The notes: generated by a model not told the origin, from the letters alone. A stretch of DNA of 64,000 bases from Coleofasciculus sp. FACHB-1120 (GCF_014698845.1 NZ_JACJTV010000017.1:51227-115226); one strand, 5' to 3'; counted from the stretch's first letter, positions 54,553 to 63,897 are shown. Made by a program: numbers and translations.

Positions 54553-55182
54553 ATGGAATGGCACGTAACGGATGCCCAAAGTTTGGCAATCATTGACCGA
54601 GAAATTGGCGACCACATCTTCTCACCAGCGGAATTTGAGATTGTGCGTCGAGTCATTTACGCAACCGCTGACTTTGAATATCGGTCTTTAATTCGCTTTT
54701 CTGAGAGGGCACTCCAAGCTGGCGCAGCTGCTTTGGCAGCTCGTAGCACCATTGTGGTAGATGTACCAATGGTGCAAGTCGGGATTAGCCCCACGATCCA
54801 AAATACTTTTGCGAATCCGGTGTATTGCAGTATGGAAGCCCTGACGCGACCCCAAAAAGATAAAAGCCGCGCTGCTTGGGGAATTGAAACCCTCGCCAGA
54901 CGCTATCCAGAAGGAATCTTTGTTGTAGGTCAAGCTCAGACGGCTCTCATTGCCCTAGTCGAGCTAATTGAGGCAGAAGAAATTCGACCGGCATTGGTGA
55001 TTGGCACGCCTTCGGGATTTGTGGATGTGGATGTCGCCAAAGAACGACTGAACGATTCCCTAGTTTCTCACATCCGAATTGATGGACGTAAGGGTAGTGC
55101 GGTGGTGGCATCGGCGATTGTCAATGGTTTAGTGGACTTGGCATGGCAAGCTTATGGACAGGATACGAATGGTGTCGGCTAA
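54553..55182 (+). CDS. cobH: Precorrin-8X/cobalt-precorrin-8 methylmutase
   Basis: 209 residues, the usual length. Family segments: FSPAEFEIVRRVIYATADFEY, ARSTIVVDVPMVQVGI, GQAQTALIALVELIEAEEIRPALVIGTPSGFV and the His in VSHIRIDGRKGS. It moves a methyl group from C-11 to C-12 to give hydrogenobyrinic (or cobyrinic) acid in B12 synthesis. No other cobalamin gene is close, which is normal for cyanobacteria. Confidence 0.96.
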   Translation: MEWHVTDAQSLAIIDREIGDHIFSPAEFEIVRRVIYATADFEYRSLIRFSERALQAGAAALAARSTIVVDVPMVQVGISPTIQNTFANPVYCSMEALTRPQKDKSRAAWGIETLARRYPEGIFVVGQAQTALIALVELIEAEEIRPALVIGTPSGFVDVDVAKERLNDSLVSHIRIDGRKGSAVVASAIVNGLVDLAWQAYGQDTNGVG

Positions 55183-55229
55183 GGCAGGGAGGCGGGAAGT
55201 TAACCATTAGCCATTAGCCGGTTCTCAAG

Positions 55230-55934
55230 TCAAGGACGACGCGATCGCCTACGCTTAGGAGTACGGTCTTCAGGATAGGAAACATCGTCAGTGTCTCCTA
55301 ACTGACGGCTGACATCCTCAAAAAAGTCCCGCCGCAGATAAGGATAGTCACTCACCCAGAGATTCTGACTGGGAATATAAATGTCTGTCACCTTGGCAAT
55401 CCGACCCAGGTCTTTCTGATTGGACAGCACGACCATCTCAGCAACTTGACCGGGTTTAACTGCTTTATGGATGCGGCGCAGGGGTACTTGCATCTGGGTT
55501 GTAAATCCGGTTTCATCCCCAACTTCGATGTTCAACCGACGCTCTCGGTTTTCAACAATTACCAGCTGTCCGCGATTGTTGACGGTTTGCTCTTCGCCAA
55601 TCAACTCTTCAGAAACAAAGATATCCACGACTTCACCCCGCCAGAATCCACTGTAGGCGTAGCGGCGATAAGAAGCATTCCGCAGACTCGCCCAATAAAC
55701 GGGTGCCCACAACCAGTAAAGACCCGTAATAATTCCCAGAAAAAAGGTGATCGCGCTCAAATCCTCGCCCAGCAAAAACTTGCCGACGAGTAAAACTACC
55801 ACCACAGCTACTACAGAAATTAGCAATCGCTTTAAAAAGTCTGGGAATTTGCCCCAGCAGTACGCATACTGCGGACCAGTGGCAATCTGGGGAATCAAGT
55901 CTTCAAATTTCTTGCGCGTTAATGGGACTAACAT
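55230..55934 (-). CDS. Conserved cyanobacterial membrane protein, unknown
   Basis: About 234 residues from the ATG at 55934; a TTG nine bases upstream is possible. Two or three hydrophobic helices (LLISVVAVVVVLLVGKFLL, AITFFLGIITGLYWLWAPVYW) are followed by a mostly beta soluble part and a very basic tail (RTPKRRRSRRP). Similar proteins are sometimes labelled phosphate transporter permease, but no permease motifs are seen. Role unknown. Confidence 0.8.
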   Translation of the reverse strand: MLVPLTRKKFEDLIPQIATGPQYAYCWGKFPDFLKRLLISVVAVVVVLLVGKFLLGEDLSAITFFLGIITGLYWLWAPVYWASLRNASYRRYAYSGFWRGEVVDIFVSEELIGEEQTVNNRGQLVIVENRERRLNIEVGDETGFTTQMQVPLRRIHKAVKPGQVAEMVVLSNQKDLGRIAKVTDIYIPSQNLWVSDYPYLRRDFFEDVSRQLGDTDDVSYPEDRTPKRRRSRRP

Positions 55935-56017
55935 ATTGTTCAAAAGCGAATTGCTAATTGAAGGACAGCTAATGATTTAAGAGCAATCCTTCGCTCCTTC
56001 GATTCGGGATTAGCCAT

Positions 56018-56848
56018 TTATAGTATCTTTTCTAACCCATAGACTAGGGATTTGAGCTGGAGAACTTTGCGGATGGCGAGAAGAACACCAGGCATATAGC
56101 AAGACCTATCTGAAGTATCGTGGCGCAGGGTATAAATTTGACCCGGTGCCCCAAACATTACTTCTTGGTGAGCGATAAGACCGGGTAAGCGAACGCTATG
56201 GATGCGAATCCCCTCATCGGCTTGGCTACCTCTGGCACCAGGTAGTTTTTCGGTTTCTTTCACGGTCGGTGGATTGTAGGTTTTACCCAGTTCGCCTAAC
56301 ATCTGGGCAGTTTGAAGGGCGGTACCGCTAGGGGCGTCGGCTTTCTGGTTGTGGTGTAACTCGATAATTTCCACATGGTCAAAGTATTGGGACGCCTGGA
56401 CAGCTGCCTGCTGTAGTAACACCATGCCAATGGAAAAGTTAGGGATAATCAGGGCACCCGTGCTGGCTTTGTCGGCAAATTCAGCAAGCTCTTGGATTTG
56501 CTGTGGGCTAAGTCCGGTTGTGCCAACGACAGGCCGGATGCCGTAAGCGATCGCAGTCCGCACATTTTCATAAACTGAGTCAGGATGAGTAAAATCCACC
56601 ATGACGCCCTGTTGTTTTTCCTGGGTTGCTAGCACCAGCATCCCTTGTAAGTCACTGACAATGGGAACTTCCAGGGGTTCGCAACCCGCCACTTCTCCAA
56701 CGTCTTGACCCTGGTATTCCAAAGTGCGATCGATTGCCCCCAGCAAAGTCATATCATCTGCTTGAGCAACGGCTTTGACGACTTCGCGACCCATTTTTCC
56801 AGCCGCACCGTTGACGACAACGGGAATCGGATACTGTTGATTTACCAT
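56018..56848 (-). CDS. dapB: 4-hydroxy-tetrahydrodipicolinate reductase
   Basis: 276 residues. The N-terminal NAD(P)H motif is [16 protein letters not shown]. The catalytic segment is [22 protein letters not shown] with the conserved His-His and Lys. It reduces hydroxy-tetrahydrodipicolinate in the diaminopimelate/lysine pathway, feeding peptidoglycan synthesis. It is flanked by non-related genes and looks monocistronic. Confidence 0.97.
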   Translation of the reverse strand: MVNQQYPIPVVVNGAAGKMGREVVKAVAQADDMTLLGAIDRTLEYQGQDVGEVAGCEPLEVPIVSDLQGMLVLATQEKQQGVMVDFTHPDSVYENVRTAIAYGIRPVVGTTGLSPQQIQELAEFADKASTGALIIPNFSIGMVLLQQAAVQASQYFDHVEIIELHHNQKADAPSGTALQTAQMLGELGKTYNPPTVKETEKLPGARGSQADEGIRIHSVRLPGLIAHQEVMFGAPGQIYTLRHDTSDRSCYMPGVLLAIRKVLQLKSLVYGLEKIL

Positions 56849-57122
56849 GATTTAAGAATACCCTTCTCGACAAGCGCATTCTAGACCAAGAAGGGCTTCC
56901 CACGATAACTGAATTGCGCGATCGCTCACAGAATATCTTCTTTGTAATTTCTCTTTCTGTCTCAAACACTGCTCGCTAGAACGACTAGGGATATAGCAGC
57001 GGCTTTCTCTAGCTTTAAGTCACAAAACTTATTGAGAGTAATTTTCAATAAGTTATACTCCAAGGTAGAACATCTTTCTGTTCAAAAGCTTCAAATTTAG
57101 TTTATTCAGCGGTTATAAAACA

Positions 57123-57419
57123 ATGCCATTCCCTAACAAGTTGCCTACCTACCATCTAAGAAATTTGGGCAGTAAAGCCGATGCCCCGACTGAAAAAATA
57201 GAGAACAAACAAGATAAGACTGACGCTGTCTCTCTCGACTCGCCACTCTTGTTTAACCTCGACAGAAACGGGTCAGCAGAGCCTTCCACGGTTGAAAATC
57301 AAAACTTCCCAGTTACGGAGCGTTGCGTCCCAATTTATTTTGAAGATGAAGACCCGGAACGCACGCCAGAACGATGGTGGAAGAGACGGCAATGCCAAGG
57401 ATTGACCGGATTTTCTTAA
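57123..57419 (+). CDS. Small hypothetical protein
   Basis: 98 residues, soluble, acidic and mostly disordered. The last third is the most protein-like: TERCVPIYFEDEDPERTPERWWKRRQCQGLTG. I recognise no family. It converges on the DUF427 gene across a perfect hairpin, which supports it being a real transcription unit. Confidence 0.6.
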   Translation: MPFPNKLPTYHLRNLGSKADAPTEKIENKQDKTDAVSLDSPLLFNLDRNGSAEPSTVENQNFPVTERCVPIYFEDEDPERTPERWWKRRQCQGLTGFS

Positions 57420-57437
57420 ATAAGTTTTAGGCGGAGT

Positions 57438-57469
57438 AGGGGTGTACATCTGCTGTAGAGTACACCCCT
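57438..57469. terminator. Bidirectional hairpin between convergent genes
   Basis: AGGGGTGTAC (57438-57447) and GTACACCCCT (57460-57469) form a perfect 10-bp stem with a 12-base loop. It lies between the plus-strand gene ending at 57419 and the minus-strand gene ending at 57478. Confidence 0.7.
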
Positions 57470-57477
57470 GGCAAACA

Positions 57478-57972
57478 CTACCAGCCCCAAGTTCCTGGCT
57501 CACCCTTGAATGGGCCAACTATATCGCTAGTGATCCAGCCGCCGTAGAAACCTCCAGGTTGCGGCTGCACTTGTTCTCCATCGACCGAACAAACATCCAT
57601 TATCTGGGGATAGAAAGCGAGATAGTCCTTGATACTGGCGAAGCTTGGTGTGGGATTGGGATAACCCCAAGCAGCATTCGGTGCCTGCTTGTCACCAACA
57701 ACGACTGTGTAGTAGAAAGCGCCTCCCTTCCATTCGCAAAACGATTCCTGAATGGTTCGCACCAGGTATTCCATTTTGATATCTAGGGGAGGAATGTAGT
57801 AGACAGGTGGGTGACTGGTTTCCAGTACGCGCTTTGCCCGCTGAGTATCGACAATTGTGACGCCGTTGAAGACAATCTGGATGTGCTTGGATGATTCCTC
57901 AAGACGCGGAGGACGAGGGTAATCCCATACTGACTCTTGACCGGGGCCGGGTGCAATGCGATCGCGTTTCAT
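57478..57972 (-). CDS. DUF427-domain protein
   Basis: 164 residues matching DUF427: VWDYPRPPRLEESSKHIQIVFNGVTIVDTQRAKRVLETSHPPVYYIP, then YYTVVVGDKQAPNAAWGYPNPTPSF and the conserved C-terminal MDVCSVDGEQVQPQPGGFYGGWITSDIVGPFKG. It is a small beta-rich soluble protein present in many bacteria and fungi with no established activity. Confidence 0.92.
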   Translation of the reverse strand: MKRDRIAPGPGQESVWDYPRPPRLEESSKHIQIVFNGVTIVDTQRAKRVLETSHPPVYYIPPLDIKMEYLVRTIQESFCEWKGGAFYYTVVVGDKQAPNAAWGYPNPTPSFASIKDYLAFYPQIMDVCSVDGEQVQPQPGGFYGGWITSDIVGPFKGEPGTWGW

Positions 57973-58241
57973 GCTGGCTTCTTCTGTTGTAAAATCACAC
58001 TCGCTATTTTAGATGTGCCGCGCTGTCGCTTCGCGGATTGTTGTAGCTAGCGGTAAGAAACGCGAGAAGCCGTGTATAGGAGCATACAAAAAGAGCGATC
58101 GCTCCACGAGAAATTTTTGCTGAATCTGACTTCTAGTACAGGCACCAGACAAGCTGTGCAAGGAATAATAAAGTTGAGGGAGCCATTCTCAGGGTGCTTA
58201 CTTTGACAGGAAATAGCAGATGAAAGCAGTGGATATACCAA
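57973..58241. other. Intergenic region left of the MITE-like element
   Basis: No gene is seen. It includes a HIP1 site (about 58097) and text typical of intergenic repeats. Together with the MITE-like element it makes a gap of about 490 bases between the DUF427 gene and the antiporter. Confidence 0.4.
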
Positions 58242-58460
58242 TACAGTTCGGGTTAAATACCCAAAAAAACCAAATCCTAGAGGACATATCCCGAAACAAA
58301 ATACGATCTGCTTAACCGGATGGGGAAATCCCGCAACCCACGGGAAAACCTTGCTATGAGCGATTTTCCCTCCTTTAAAAAAAGGCAAAGGAGAAATTTT
58401 TCCCTTAAAAACCTCTGATTGGGGCATTAAATTTGCCTTGAAAAAATTAACCGAACTGTA
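58242..58460. mobile_element. MITE-like element with terminal inverted repeats, no transposase
   Basis: The left end TACAGTTCGGGTTAA (58242-58256) and the right end TTAACCGAACTGTA (58447-58460) are complementary except for one extra G. The 219-base interior has no gene and is AT-rich. Each end carries a TA, the target duplication of IS630/Tc1-like elements, so this may be a small non-autonomous relative. The right end lies 4 bases before the start codon of the antiporter gene. Confidence 0.6.
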
Positions 58461-58464
58461 GTGG

Positions 58465-59496
58465 GTGGATGTGTTTGAATCCTTAACCCTGAGTATTAGT
58501 GTTTTTTTAATCGCCGCTGCGGTCATTGCCGTTGTGGGAACGATGATGGCAAGCACAGCAGATCGCTTAGCGGATGAAACGGGTCTTGGGGAAGCACTGA
58601 TGGGTGCCTTATTTCTCGGTGGTAGTACCTCTTTAGCCGGGATTGTTACCTCTGTCACCGCCGCTGCTGGAGGTCACGCCGAACTTGCCATCAGTAGTGC
58701 TTTGGGAGGGATTGCCGCCCAAACAGCATTTCTCAGTATTGCCGATCTTGCCTATGGGAAAGCCAACCTGACACACGCAGCTGCCTCCATGCCAAATCTG
58801 ATGCAGGCAACACTCCTGGTCGCGTTATTGGCAATTCCTCTGATGGCAATGTCTGGGCCAGATATCAGTATTTTTGGGATTCATCCCGCCTCGTTCCTCA
58901 TCCCAGCTGCTTATATCTTCGGCTTGCGTTTGGCGGCTGAGGCTCAAACTACACCCATGTGGTGGCCTCGGCGTACTGCGGAAACGCAAGTTGACGAACC
59001 AGATGCAGAGAAGTCCGATGGTACCAGATTGACCGTGTTGTGGTTAAGGTTCGCTTTGCTGGCGGCGCTGCTTGCTGGTGCCGGTTATTTTGTGGCAGAA
59101 GCTGGAATCTCCATCTCTATGCACAGCGGGCTTTCCGAAACGATGGTAGGAGGGATTTTTACCGCTTTTTCAACTGCCCTACCGGAACTGGTAACAACCA
59201 TCGCGGCGGTGCGACGAGGGGCGCTGACACTTGCGGTTAGTGGCGTTATTGGGGGGAATAGCTTTGATGTGATGCTGGTAGCGTTCTCTGACTTTGCTTA
59301 TCGCCAGGGTTCGATTTATCATGCTTTGGCACAGCCTCAGATTTTTGCGATCGCGTTGACGATCCTGATGACCGTCATTCTAGTTTTGGGCTTGTTGCGG
59401 CGGGAAACACATGGAATTGGAAATATTAGCTTCGAGAGTTTTCTGATTCTGCTCCTATACTTAAGTGGGTTTTCGCTGCTGTTTTTTGGAGGTTGA
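58465..59496 (+). CDS. Cation antiporter of the CaCA (Na+/Ca2+ exchanger) superfamily
   Basis: 343 residues from a GTG start. Two homologous Na_Ca_ex halves are seen, each with the alpha-repeat motif: LMGALFLGGSTSLAGIVTSVTA and MVGGIFTAFSTALPELVTTIAA. About ten hydrophobic helices are present, with a central soluble loop (about 165-190). It exchanges Na+ or H+ for Ca2+. No clear ribosome site precedes the GTG because a MITE-like element ends right there; the true start might be a later codon. Confidence 0.88.
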   Translation: MDVFESLTLSISVFLIAAAVIAVVGTMMASTADRLADETGLGEALMGALFLGGSTSLAGIVTSVTAAAGGHAELAISSALGGIAAQTAFLSIADLAYGKANLTHAAASMPNLMQATLLVALLAIPLMAMSGPDISIFGIHPASFLIPAAYIFGLRLAAEAQTTPMWWPRRTAETQVDEPDAEKSDGTRLTVLWLRFALLAALLAGAGYFVAEAGISISMHSGLSETMVGGIFTAFSTALPELVTTIAAVRRGALTLAVSGVIGGNSFDVMLVAFSDFAYRQGSIYHALAQPQIFAIALTILMTVILVLGLLRRETHGIGNISFESFLILLLYLSGFSLLFFGG

Positions 59497-59674
59497 GCAA
59501 CAACAAGTGAGGTTTAGTCGGCTAAAGGAGTAATCAGAGTTTTGAGTTATTAAGAACATAATTCAAAATCTCGACGTGATTTATCGGGTCTCTCTTTAAA
59601 GAATTTCACCAATTACCGATTACCCAAATTCCTCACATTTCATGTCAATCTGACACTTTTAGTTTCGTGCCTTT

Positions 59675-60463
59675 ATGTTTCTGCGACAAAAAATTGCTTT
59701 TTACTTAGAAGACATTGAAACACCAACCGGAAAAATATTCAATTTTGTAATCACAGGAATGATTTTGCTGTCTTCAGCAATTTTCGTGATTGAAACCTAT
59801 CCACTTCCCGATTATGTCCGAATTAATCTTAATACTATCGACTTTTCAATTTTACTGCTTTTTGCTTGGGAATATTTGCTTCGTTTATGGTGTGCTGACA
59901 ATAAAATTAAATATTTGATAAGCATTTATTCAATTATAGATTTAGTTGCAATATTGCCATTTTTATTGGGAGTGGTAGACATCAGCTTTATCCGAGTATT
60001 TCGATGGTTTAGAATTTTAAGATTTCTTCGCTTTATAGAAGGAAAAAGATTGTTTGGTCTCACCATTAATGAAGATGGAGAGATTTCAGCTAGGATATTA
60101 TTTACTTTATTTGCAATTATATTTGTTTATTCAGGTTTAATTTATCAAGTTGAGCATCCAGTAAATCCTAAAGTATTTGCTACTTTTTTGGATGCCGTTT
60201 ATTTCTCTATCGTCACAATGACAACAGTTGGATTTGGCGATGTGACACCGATTTCACAAGGAGGTCGCTTTATGACCGTCTTAATGATTTTGACCGGAAT
60301 TGCTCTGATTCCTTGGCAATTGGGCGACTTGATCAAGCGATTGGTTAAAACAGCTAATCAGGTAGAAACCCTTTGTCCGACTTGCAGTTTATCATCCCAT
60401 GATACAGATGCTCGGTTTTGCAAAATTTGCGGAACTAAGTTGGAAAAATTAGCGGATAGCTAG
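59675..60463 (+). CDS. Voltage-gated K+ channel-like protein with C-terminal zinc ribbon
   Basis: 262 residues. Six hydrophobic helices form an ion-transport domain. The S4-like helix has spaced arginines (RVFRWFRILRFLRF), and the pore loop has the selectivity filter TVGFGD. After the last helix the protein ends with a zinc-ribbon pair, CPTC and CKIC (LCPTCSLSSHDTDARFCKICGTKLE). It should conduct K+ across the membrane. The ribbon could sense redox state or metal or mediate assembly; that is inference. Confidence 0.92.
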   Translation: MFLRQKIAFYLEDIETPTGKIFNFVITGMILLSSAIFVIETYPLPDYVRINLNTIDFSILLLFAWEYLLRLWCADNKIKYLISIYSIIDLVAILPFLLGVVDISFIRVFRWFRILRFLRFIEGKRLFGLTINEDGEISARILFTLFAIIFVYSGLIYQVEHPVNPKVFATFLDAVYFSIVTMTTVGFGDVTPISQGGRFMTVLMILTGIALIPWQLGDLIKRLVKTANQVETLCPTCSLSSHDTDARFCKICGTKLEKLADS

Positions 60464-60725
60464 TAGTGCGGGAAAGCGATCGCGCGTTTTACCCATTCCT
60501 TAGAAGCTACGGGACTGCATCCCAAAAAAGGTAAGCCGAATAGCAGTAGAAGATATGGCTGTGAAGAATCAGGATGATAGCTACGGTGGCGGGTGAGATT
60601 TTTATCTGTTAACTTAGCGAAGTCAAGTGTTAGGCGATCGCCAAATCTTTTAAAACAAGGCTGCAACCATTGAAACACTCAATGTCGCTGCTTTTGAGCC
60701 ATCACTAAAACAAGGAGGATTGGCA

Positions 60726-61646
60726 ATGGATATGTTGCTGCACAACCCAATTGGGGATATGTATGGGCCGCATTTTCTATTGTTTTACGCCTGTGTTATC
60801 GTGACAACGTTGCTAGTATGTTTGCGGAACGTGCAAGATCCAAGCACGAACCAACCTCTGCCGTTAATTCCTACCGAACCCGACCCTTACGCAATTGCTT
60901 TCTTGCGCGGCGGAGAATCTGAACTAACGAAGCTAGTAGTCTTTGACTTAATCCAGCGCGGTTACTTACAAGTTAACGGACAGTACCTTAAGCAAGCGTC
61001 AGAACATCCGGACTTGAGTCAATTGGAGCCGATAGAACGCGAAGTGTTTGATTGGTTCTCTTCTTCGCGAAAAGCAAGCGAAATGAAATTCTCTTGGTCA
61101 TTACCCGCTAGCTTGACCCAGAAATATACAGTTTACGAACAGCATCTGCAAAATGAACAACTGCTGTATGCAGACGAGTGGCAAGCCTGGAATATAAATA
61201 TTGGCTTAATCGGAGCTACGATCATCTTTAGCTTAGGTAGCTATAAGCTTCTGGTAGCCTTAGCAAAAGGACGCCATAACGTGGGTTTTCTCATTATCAT
61301 GGGCGTCTTCTCAATCATCATGCTGCTTTGGTTGATGAGCCAGCCGCCACGCTTGAGCGATCGCGGGCAAAGATATCTGAGACGACTTCAAGGAACCTTC
61401 GCTCAGCTAAAGCAGAAGGCAACAACGAGTATTCCTGATGAACTCAACTACAACTTGCTGGTAGCAGTTTTTGGCGTAGAGGCGCTTGCTGGAACTCCCT
61501 ACTACTCTTATCAAGACGCATTTCTTCTAAAACGGTCGTCCAGTAGTTCCTGCGGTAGTTCCGATGGTAGTTCCTGCGGTAGTAGTTGCGGTAGTAGTTG
61601 CGGTAGTAGTTGCGGTGGCGGATGTGGTGGGTGTGGAGGAGGATAG
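60726..61646 (+). CDS. TIGR04222-type membrane protein with Cys/Gly/Ser-rich tail
   Basis: About 306 residues from the ATG at 60726, with AAGGAGG seven bases upstream. A first membrane helix (PHFLLFYACVIVTTLLVCL) is followed by a soluble domain (PDPYAIAFLRGGESELTKLVVFDLIQRGYL), then two more helices near 165-210. The last 35 residues are almost only Ser, Gly and Cys: SSCGSSDGSSCGSSCGSS and so on, with seven cysteines, ending CGGCGGG. This matches the TIGR04222 layout. It is followed six bases later by a DUF692/MNIO gene. The tail could be modified by that enzyme. Confidence 0.85.
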   Translation: MDMLLHNPIGDMYGPHFLLFYACVIVTTLLVCLRNVQDPSTNQPLPLIPTEPDPYAIAFLRGGESELTKLVVFDLIQRGYLQVNGQYLKQASEHPDLSQLEPIEREVFDWFSSSRKASEMKFSWSLPASLTQKYTVYEQHLQNEQLLYADEWQAWNINIGLIGATIIFSLGSYKLLVALAKGRHNVGFLIIMGVFSIIMLLWLMSQPPRLSDRGQRYLRRLQGTFAQLKQKATTSIPDELNYNLLVAVFGVEALAGTPYYSYQDAFLLKRSSSSSCGSSDGSSCGSSCGSSCGSSCGGGCGGCGGG

Positions 61647-61652
61647 TCAGGA

Positions 61653-62486
61653 ATGGTTTCTCATTTACCAACATTAGGCGTCGGACTGGGTTTTCGGGAA
61701 CCGTTCCGCAGTGACTTGTTTTTGCATCGGCAAGCGGTTGACTTTCTGGAAATTGTTGCCGAACACTACCTAGATGTGCCGCCCTACAAGCAGCAAGAGT
61801 TAGAATTGCTGGCTGACCATTTCCCGTTAATTCCCCACGCGATTAATCTGTCGCTAGGGAGTGCAGAAGGTTTAGACGCAGATTACTTACGCAAACTGGC
61901 AGAACTCATTAAACGACTGAATCCGCCTTGGTGGAGCGAACACATCTGCTTTACGAAAGCAGGCGGAGTCGATATCGGGCATCTGTCGCCCCTGCCTTAT
62001 ACACACGAAGCGGTAGAAGTGCTTTGCCGCAACATTGCTCAAGTACGTCGCTACATTGATGTGCCGCTGATTTTGGAGAATATTTCTTATCTATTAACAG
62101 TCCCAGGTGCGGAAATGACTGAAGCTCAGTTTCTCGCAGAAGTAGTAGAGCGTTCAGATTGTGGGTTACTGCTGGATGTGACGAATTTATATATCAATGC
62201 AGTTAACCACAACTATGACATCTATGCTTTTTTGGCGCAATTGCCCCTAGAGCGAGTCGTCCAGCTACATTTTGTCGGCGGACATTGGCATAACGGCGTC
62301 CTCATTGACAGTCATTCCCACTCAACCCATCCGGAAGTATGGACACTTATGGAAGAAGTTGTCGCCCGAATTCCAGTCAAAGGAATTGTTTTAGAACGGG
62401 ATGAAAATTTGCCTCCTTTTGCAGAACTTTCTGCCGAACTAGAAGGGGCACGCAAGATTGGCAGGCGTCATGGAAAATGGGATTAG
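61653..62486 (+). CDS. DUF692/MNIO-family (multinuclear non-heme iron oxidase) protein
   Basis: 277 residues of the DUF692 TIM-barrel family. Metal-ligand candidates are visible in order: EIVAEHYLD, PHAINLSLGS, WWSEHICF, LILENISY, LLLDVTNLYINAVNH, LHFVGGHWHN and VLERDENLPPF. MNIO enzymes (MbnB, TglH, BufB and others) oxidise cysteines in ribosomal peptides, often with a partner protein. The gene starts just after the Cys-tailed membrane protein and overlaps the next gene by 10 bases, so the three form one operon. Confidence 0.93.
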   Translation: MVSHLPTLGVGLGFREPFRSDLFLHRQAVDFLEIVAEHYLDVPPYKQQELELLADHFPLIPHAINLSLGSAEGLDADYLRKLAELIKRLNPPWWSEHICFTKAGGVDIGHLSPLPYTHEAVEVLCRNIAQVRRYIDVPLILENISYLLTVPGAEMTEAQFLAEVVERSDCGLLLDVTNLYINAVNHNYDIYAFLAQLPLERVVQLHFVGGHWHNGVLIDSHSHSTHPEVWTLMEEVVARIPVKGIVLERDENLPPFAELSAELEGARKIGRRHGKWD

Positions 62487-63076
62487 CACAAACGCAGCAA
62501 ATTTTAGCCAAGCTTTATACCAATACTCTCTTAAGAGAGCGTTTCTTTGCCAATCCGCAAGCCGTTGGTGAGGAGTTCGGGCTGAGTTCCGACGAATCAC
62601 AGCATCTCGCTAAATTGTCTGCTCAACAGGTTAATCTCTTCGCTAGTTCGCTGAAGCGCAAGCGGCTAGGCGAAGTCCGCGAATTGCTACCTTTGACGCA
62701 GCGTGTTTTAGGTAAAAGCTTTGCCGAGTTGTTTTGGCGATACGCGGAAACCCATGTACCGGGAGGAATTAAAAAACATTTAGAAGATGCGATCGCTTTC
62801 GCTACTTTCATCGAAAATAATGCTCAGTTAAAAGAGATCGAGCCGCCTTGGGTGGTGGACTTAGCCCGCTACGAAAAATCATGGCTTTTAGCCGCAGAAC
62901 CGACTTTCCGCTTGACAATGTGCCGATTTCGTTATGCTATTGACAAGCTGGCGCGAATGACTCAACAGGAAGTCGAGCCGTTATTGTTGTTGCAGCCTAC
63001 AATTGTTTTCTGGTTTCGTCTATCTGCGCGATCGCAATTGCGACATATTGTGATTTCGTTGCCTAATTGGCAATAG
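62477..63076 (+). CDS. Probable partner protein of the MNIO enzyme
   Basis: 199 residues, helical and soluble (AQTQQILAKLYTNTLLRERFFANPQAVGEEFGLSSDESQHLAKLSAQQVNLFASSLKRKRLGEV at the start). MNIO enzymes usually work with a small partner that binds the precursor. The 10-base overlap with the MNIO gene and the shared operon point to such a role. I do not recognise the family with certainty. An IS1-like element begins 7 bases after the stop, so the C terminus might have been shortened. Confidence 0.7.
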   Translation: MGLAQTQQILAKLYTNTLLRERFFANPQAVGEEFGLSSDESQHLAKLSAQQVNLFASSLKRKRLGEVRELLPLTQRVLGKSFAELFWRYAETHVPGGIKKHLEDAIAFATFIENNAQLKEIEPPWVVDLARYEKSWLLAAEPTFRLTMCRFRYAIDKLARMTQQEVEPLLLLQPTIVFWFRLSARSQLRHIVISLPNWQ

Positions 63077-63082
63077 GTCGAT

Positions 63083-63845
63083 GGCGTTGCTGAAACAGTA
63101 ATGATTCAAGCGGGAAGAGGAACTGTCCGATATTTCAAGTAGTGAAGCAGTAAACGGAGTGAACATTTCAACATCAAGGGCTGACGCATGGGTAGCACAA
63201 GGTCTTGCGGTGCAACCGAGCCAAGTAGTGCCGAAGGCGGGTGTTTTCTCCCTCCACCCGAGTCATATAGGTTTTGCTCACAATCTGATCGCCCTGCGAG
63301 GGTGAACATTGGGTAAACTTTCCAGCCATCAGTGACATAAAAGAAGCATTGCCAGCTTTTAACAATTAGCCATAATGGCTTGAACGTTTCTGCACGGAGA
63401 TCACCGATGACCCATGCCAAGATCCCAGGTTGCTTGTGATTAACGGCTGTCCACAGCCAGAATTTTTGGCGTTTGCTGCCAACAAAAGGAAAGCAGTTCA
63501 TCTAGGTCAGTGACTTTGGGGATTTCGTCCGCCTCTGGAGCATCTTCCAGTTGATGTCCCGATCGCTCGAATGAGCGTGCATAACCGTGGTGTGGTGAAT
63601 CTCGGTAACTCGTTCGATGCCGCGCAGACCCAAGACAAGAGAGATACATCTTGATGCACAACTGCTTGACCTCGCCTGAGTAACGCCAAGGGCGGTAGAA
63701 TTCAAGGAACTGACGACCACACTGCTTGCACTTGTAGCATTGTCTACCTCGACGATGCCCGTTTTTAGCTGTTTGGGTTGAGTGACATTGAGGACATTTC
63801 ATCCCTCTATTTTACCCAATTAAACATTACCCCTTCAGCAACGCC
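63083..63845. mobile_element. IS1-family insertion sequence, degenerate
   Basis: The ends are imperfect inverted repeats: GGCGTTGCTGAAACAGTAATG at the left and, read inward, GGCGTTGCTGAAGGGGTAATG at the right. The length of 763 bases is close to IS1 (about 768). The body encodes an IS1 transposase broken by frameshifts. I see no clear target duplication. Confidence 0.85.
63106..63802 (-). pseudogene. IS1-family transposase (InsA/InsB-like), multiple frameshifts
   Basis: The start MKCPQCHSTQTAKNGHRRG and YKCKQCGRQF give the InsA zinc-finger. Then parts appear in different frames: LGLRGIERVTEIHHTT in one, DAPEADEIPKVTDLDEL in another, FVGSKRQKFWLWTAVNHKQPGILAWV in the next, and SKTYMTRVEGENTRLRHYLARLHRKTLCYP in yet another, ending LHYLKYRTVPLPA. 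At least four frame changes are needed to join them, more than the single programmed frameshift of IS1. So it is inactive, unless some are sequencing errors. Confidence 0.85.
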
Positions 63846-63897
63846 CTTTTTTTACGATGTCTCTCACGAAAACTTGCTCAATAGACCTCTTGCGGAA

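Noticed and set aside
58047..58658. A 203-residue minus-strand frame overlapping the antiporter start
   Set aside because: It runs through the MITE-like element and antisense to the clear CaCA coding sequence.
60460..60678. A 72-residue minus-strand frame between the K+ channel and the Cys-tail gene
   Set aside because: No ribosome site, no recognisable features and overlap with the channel's stop; most likely chance.
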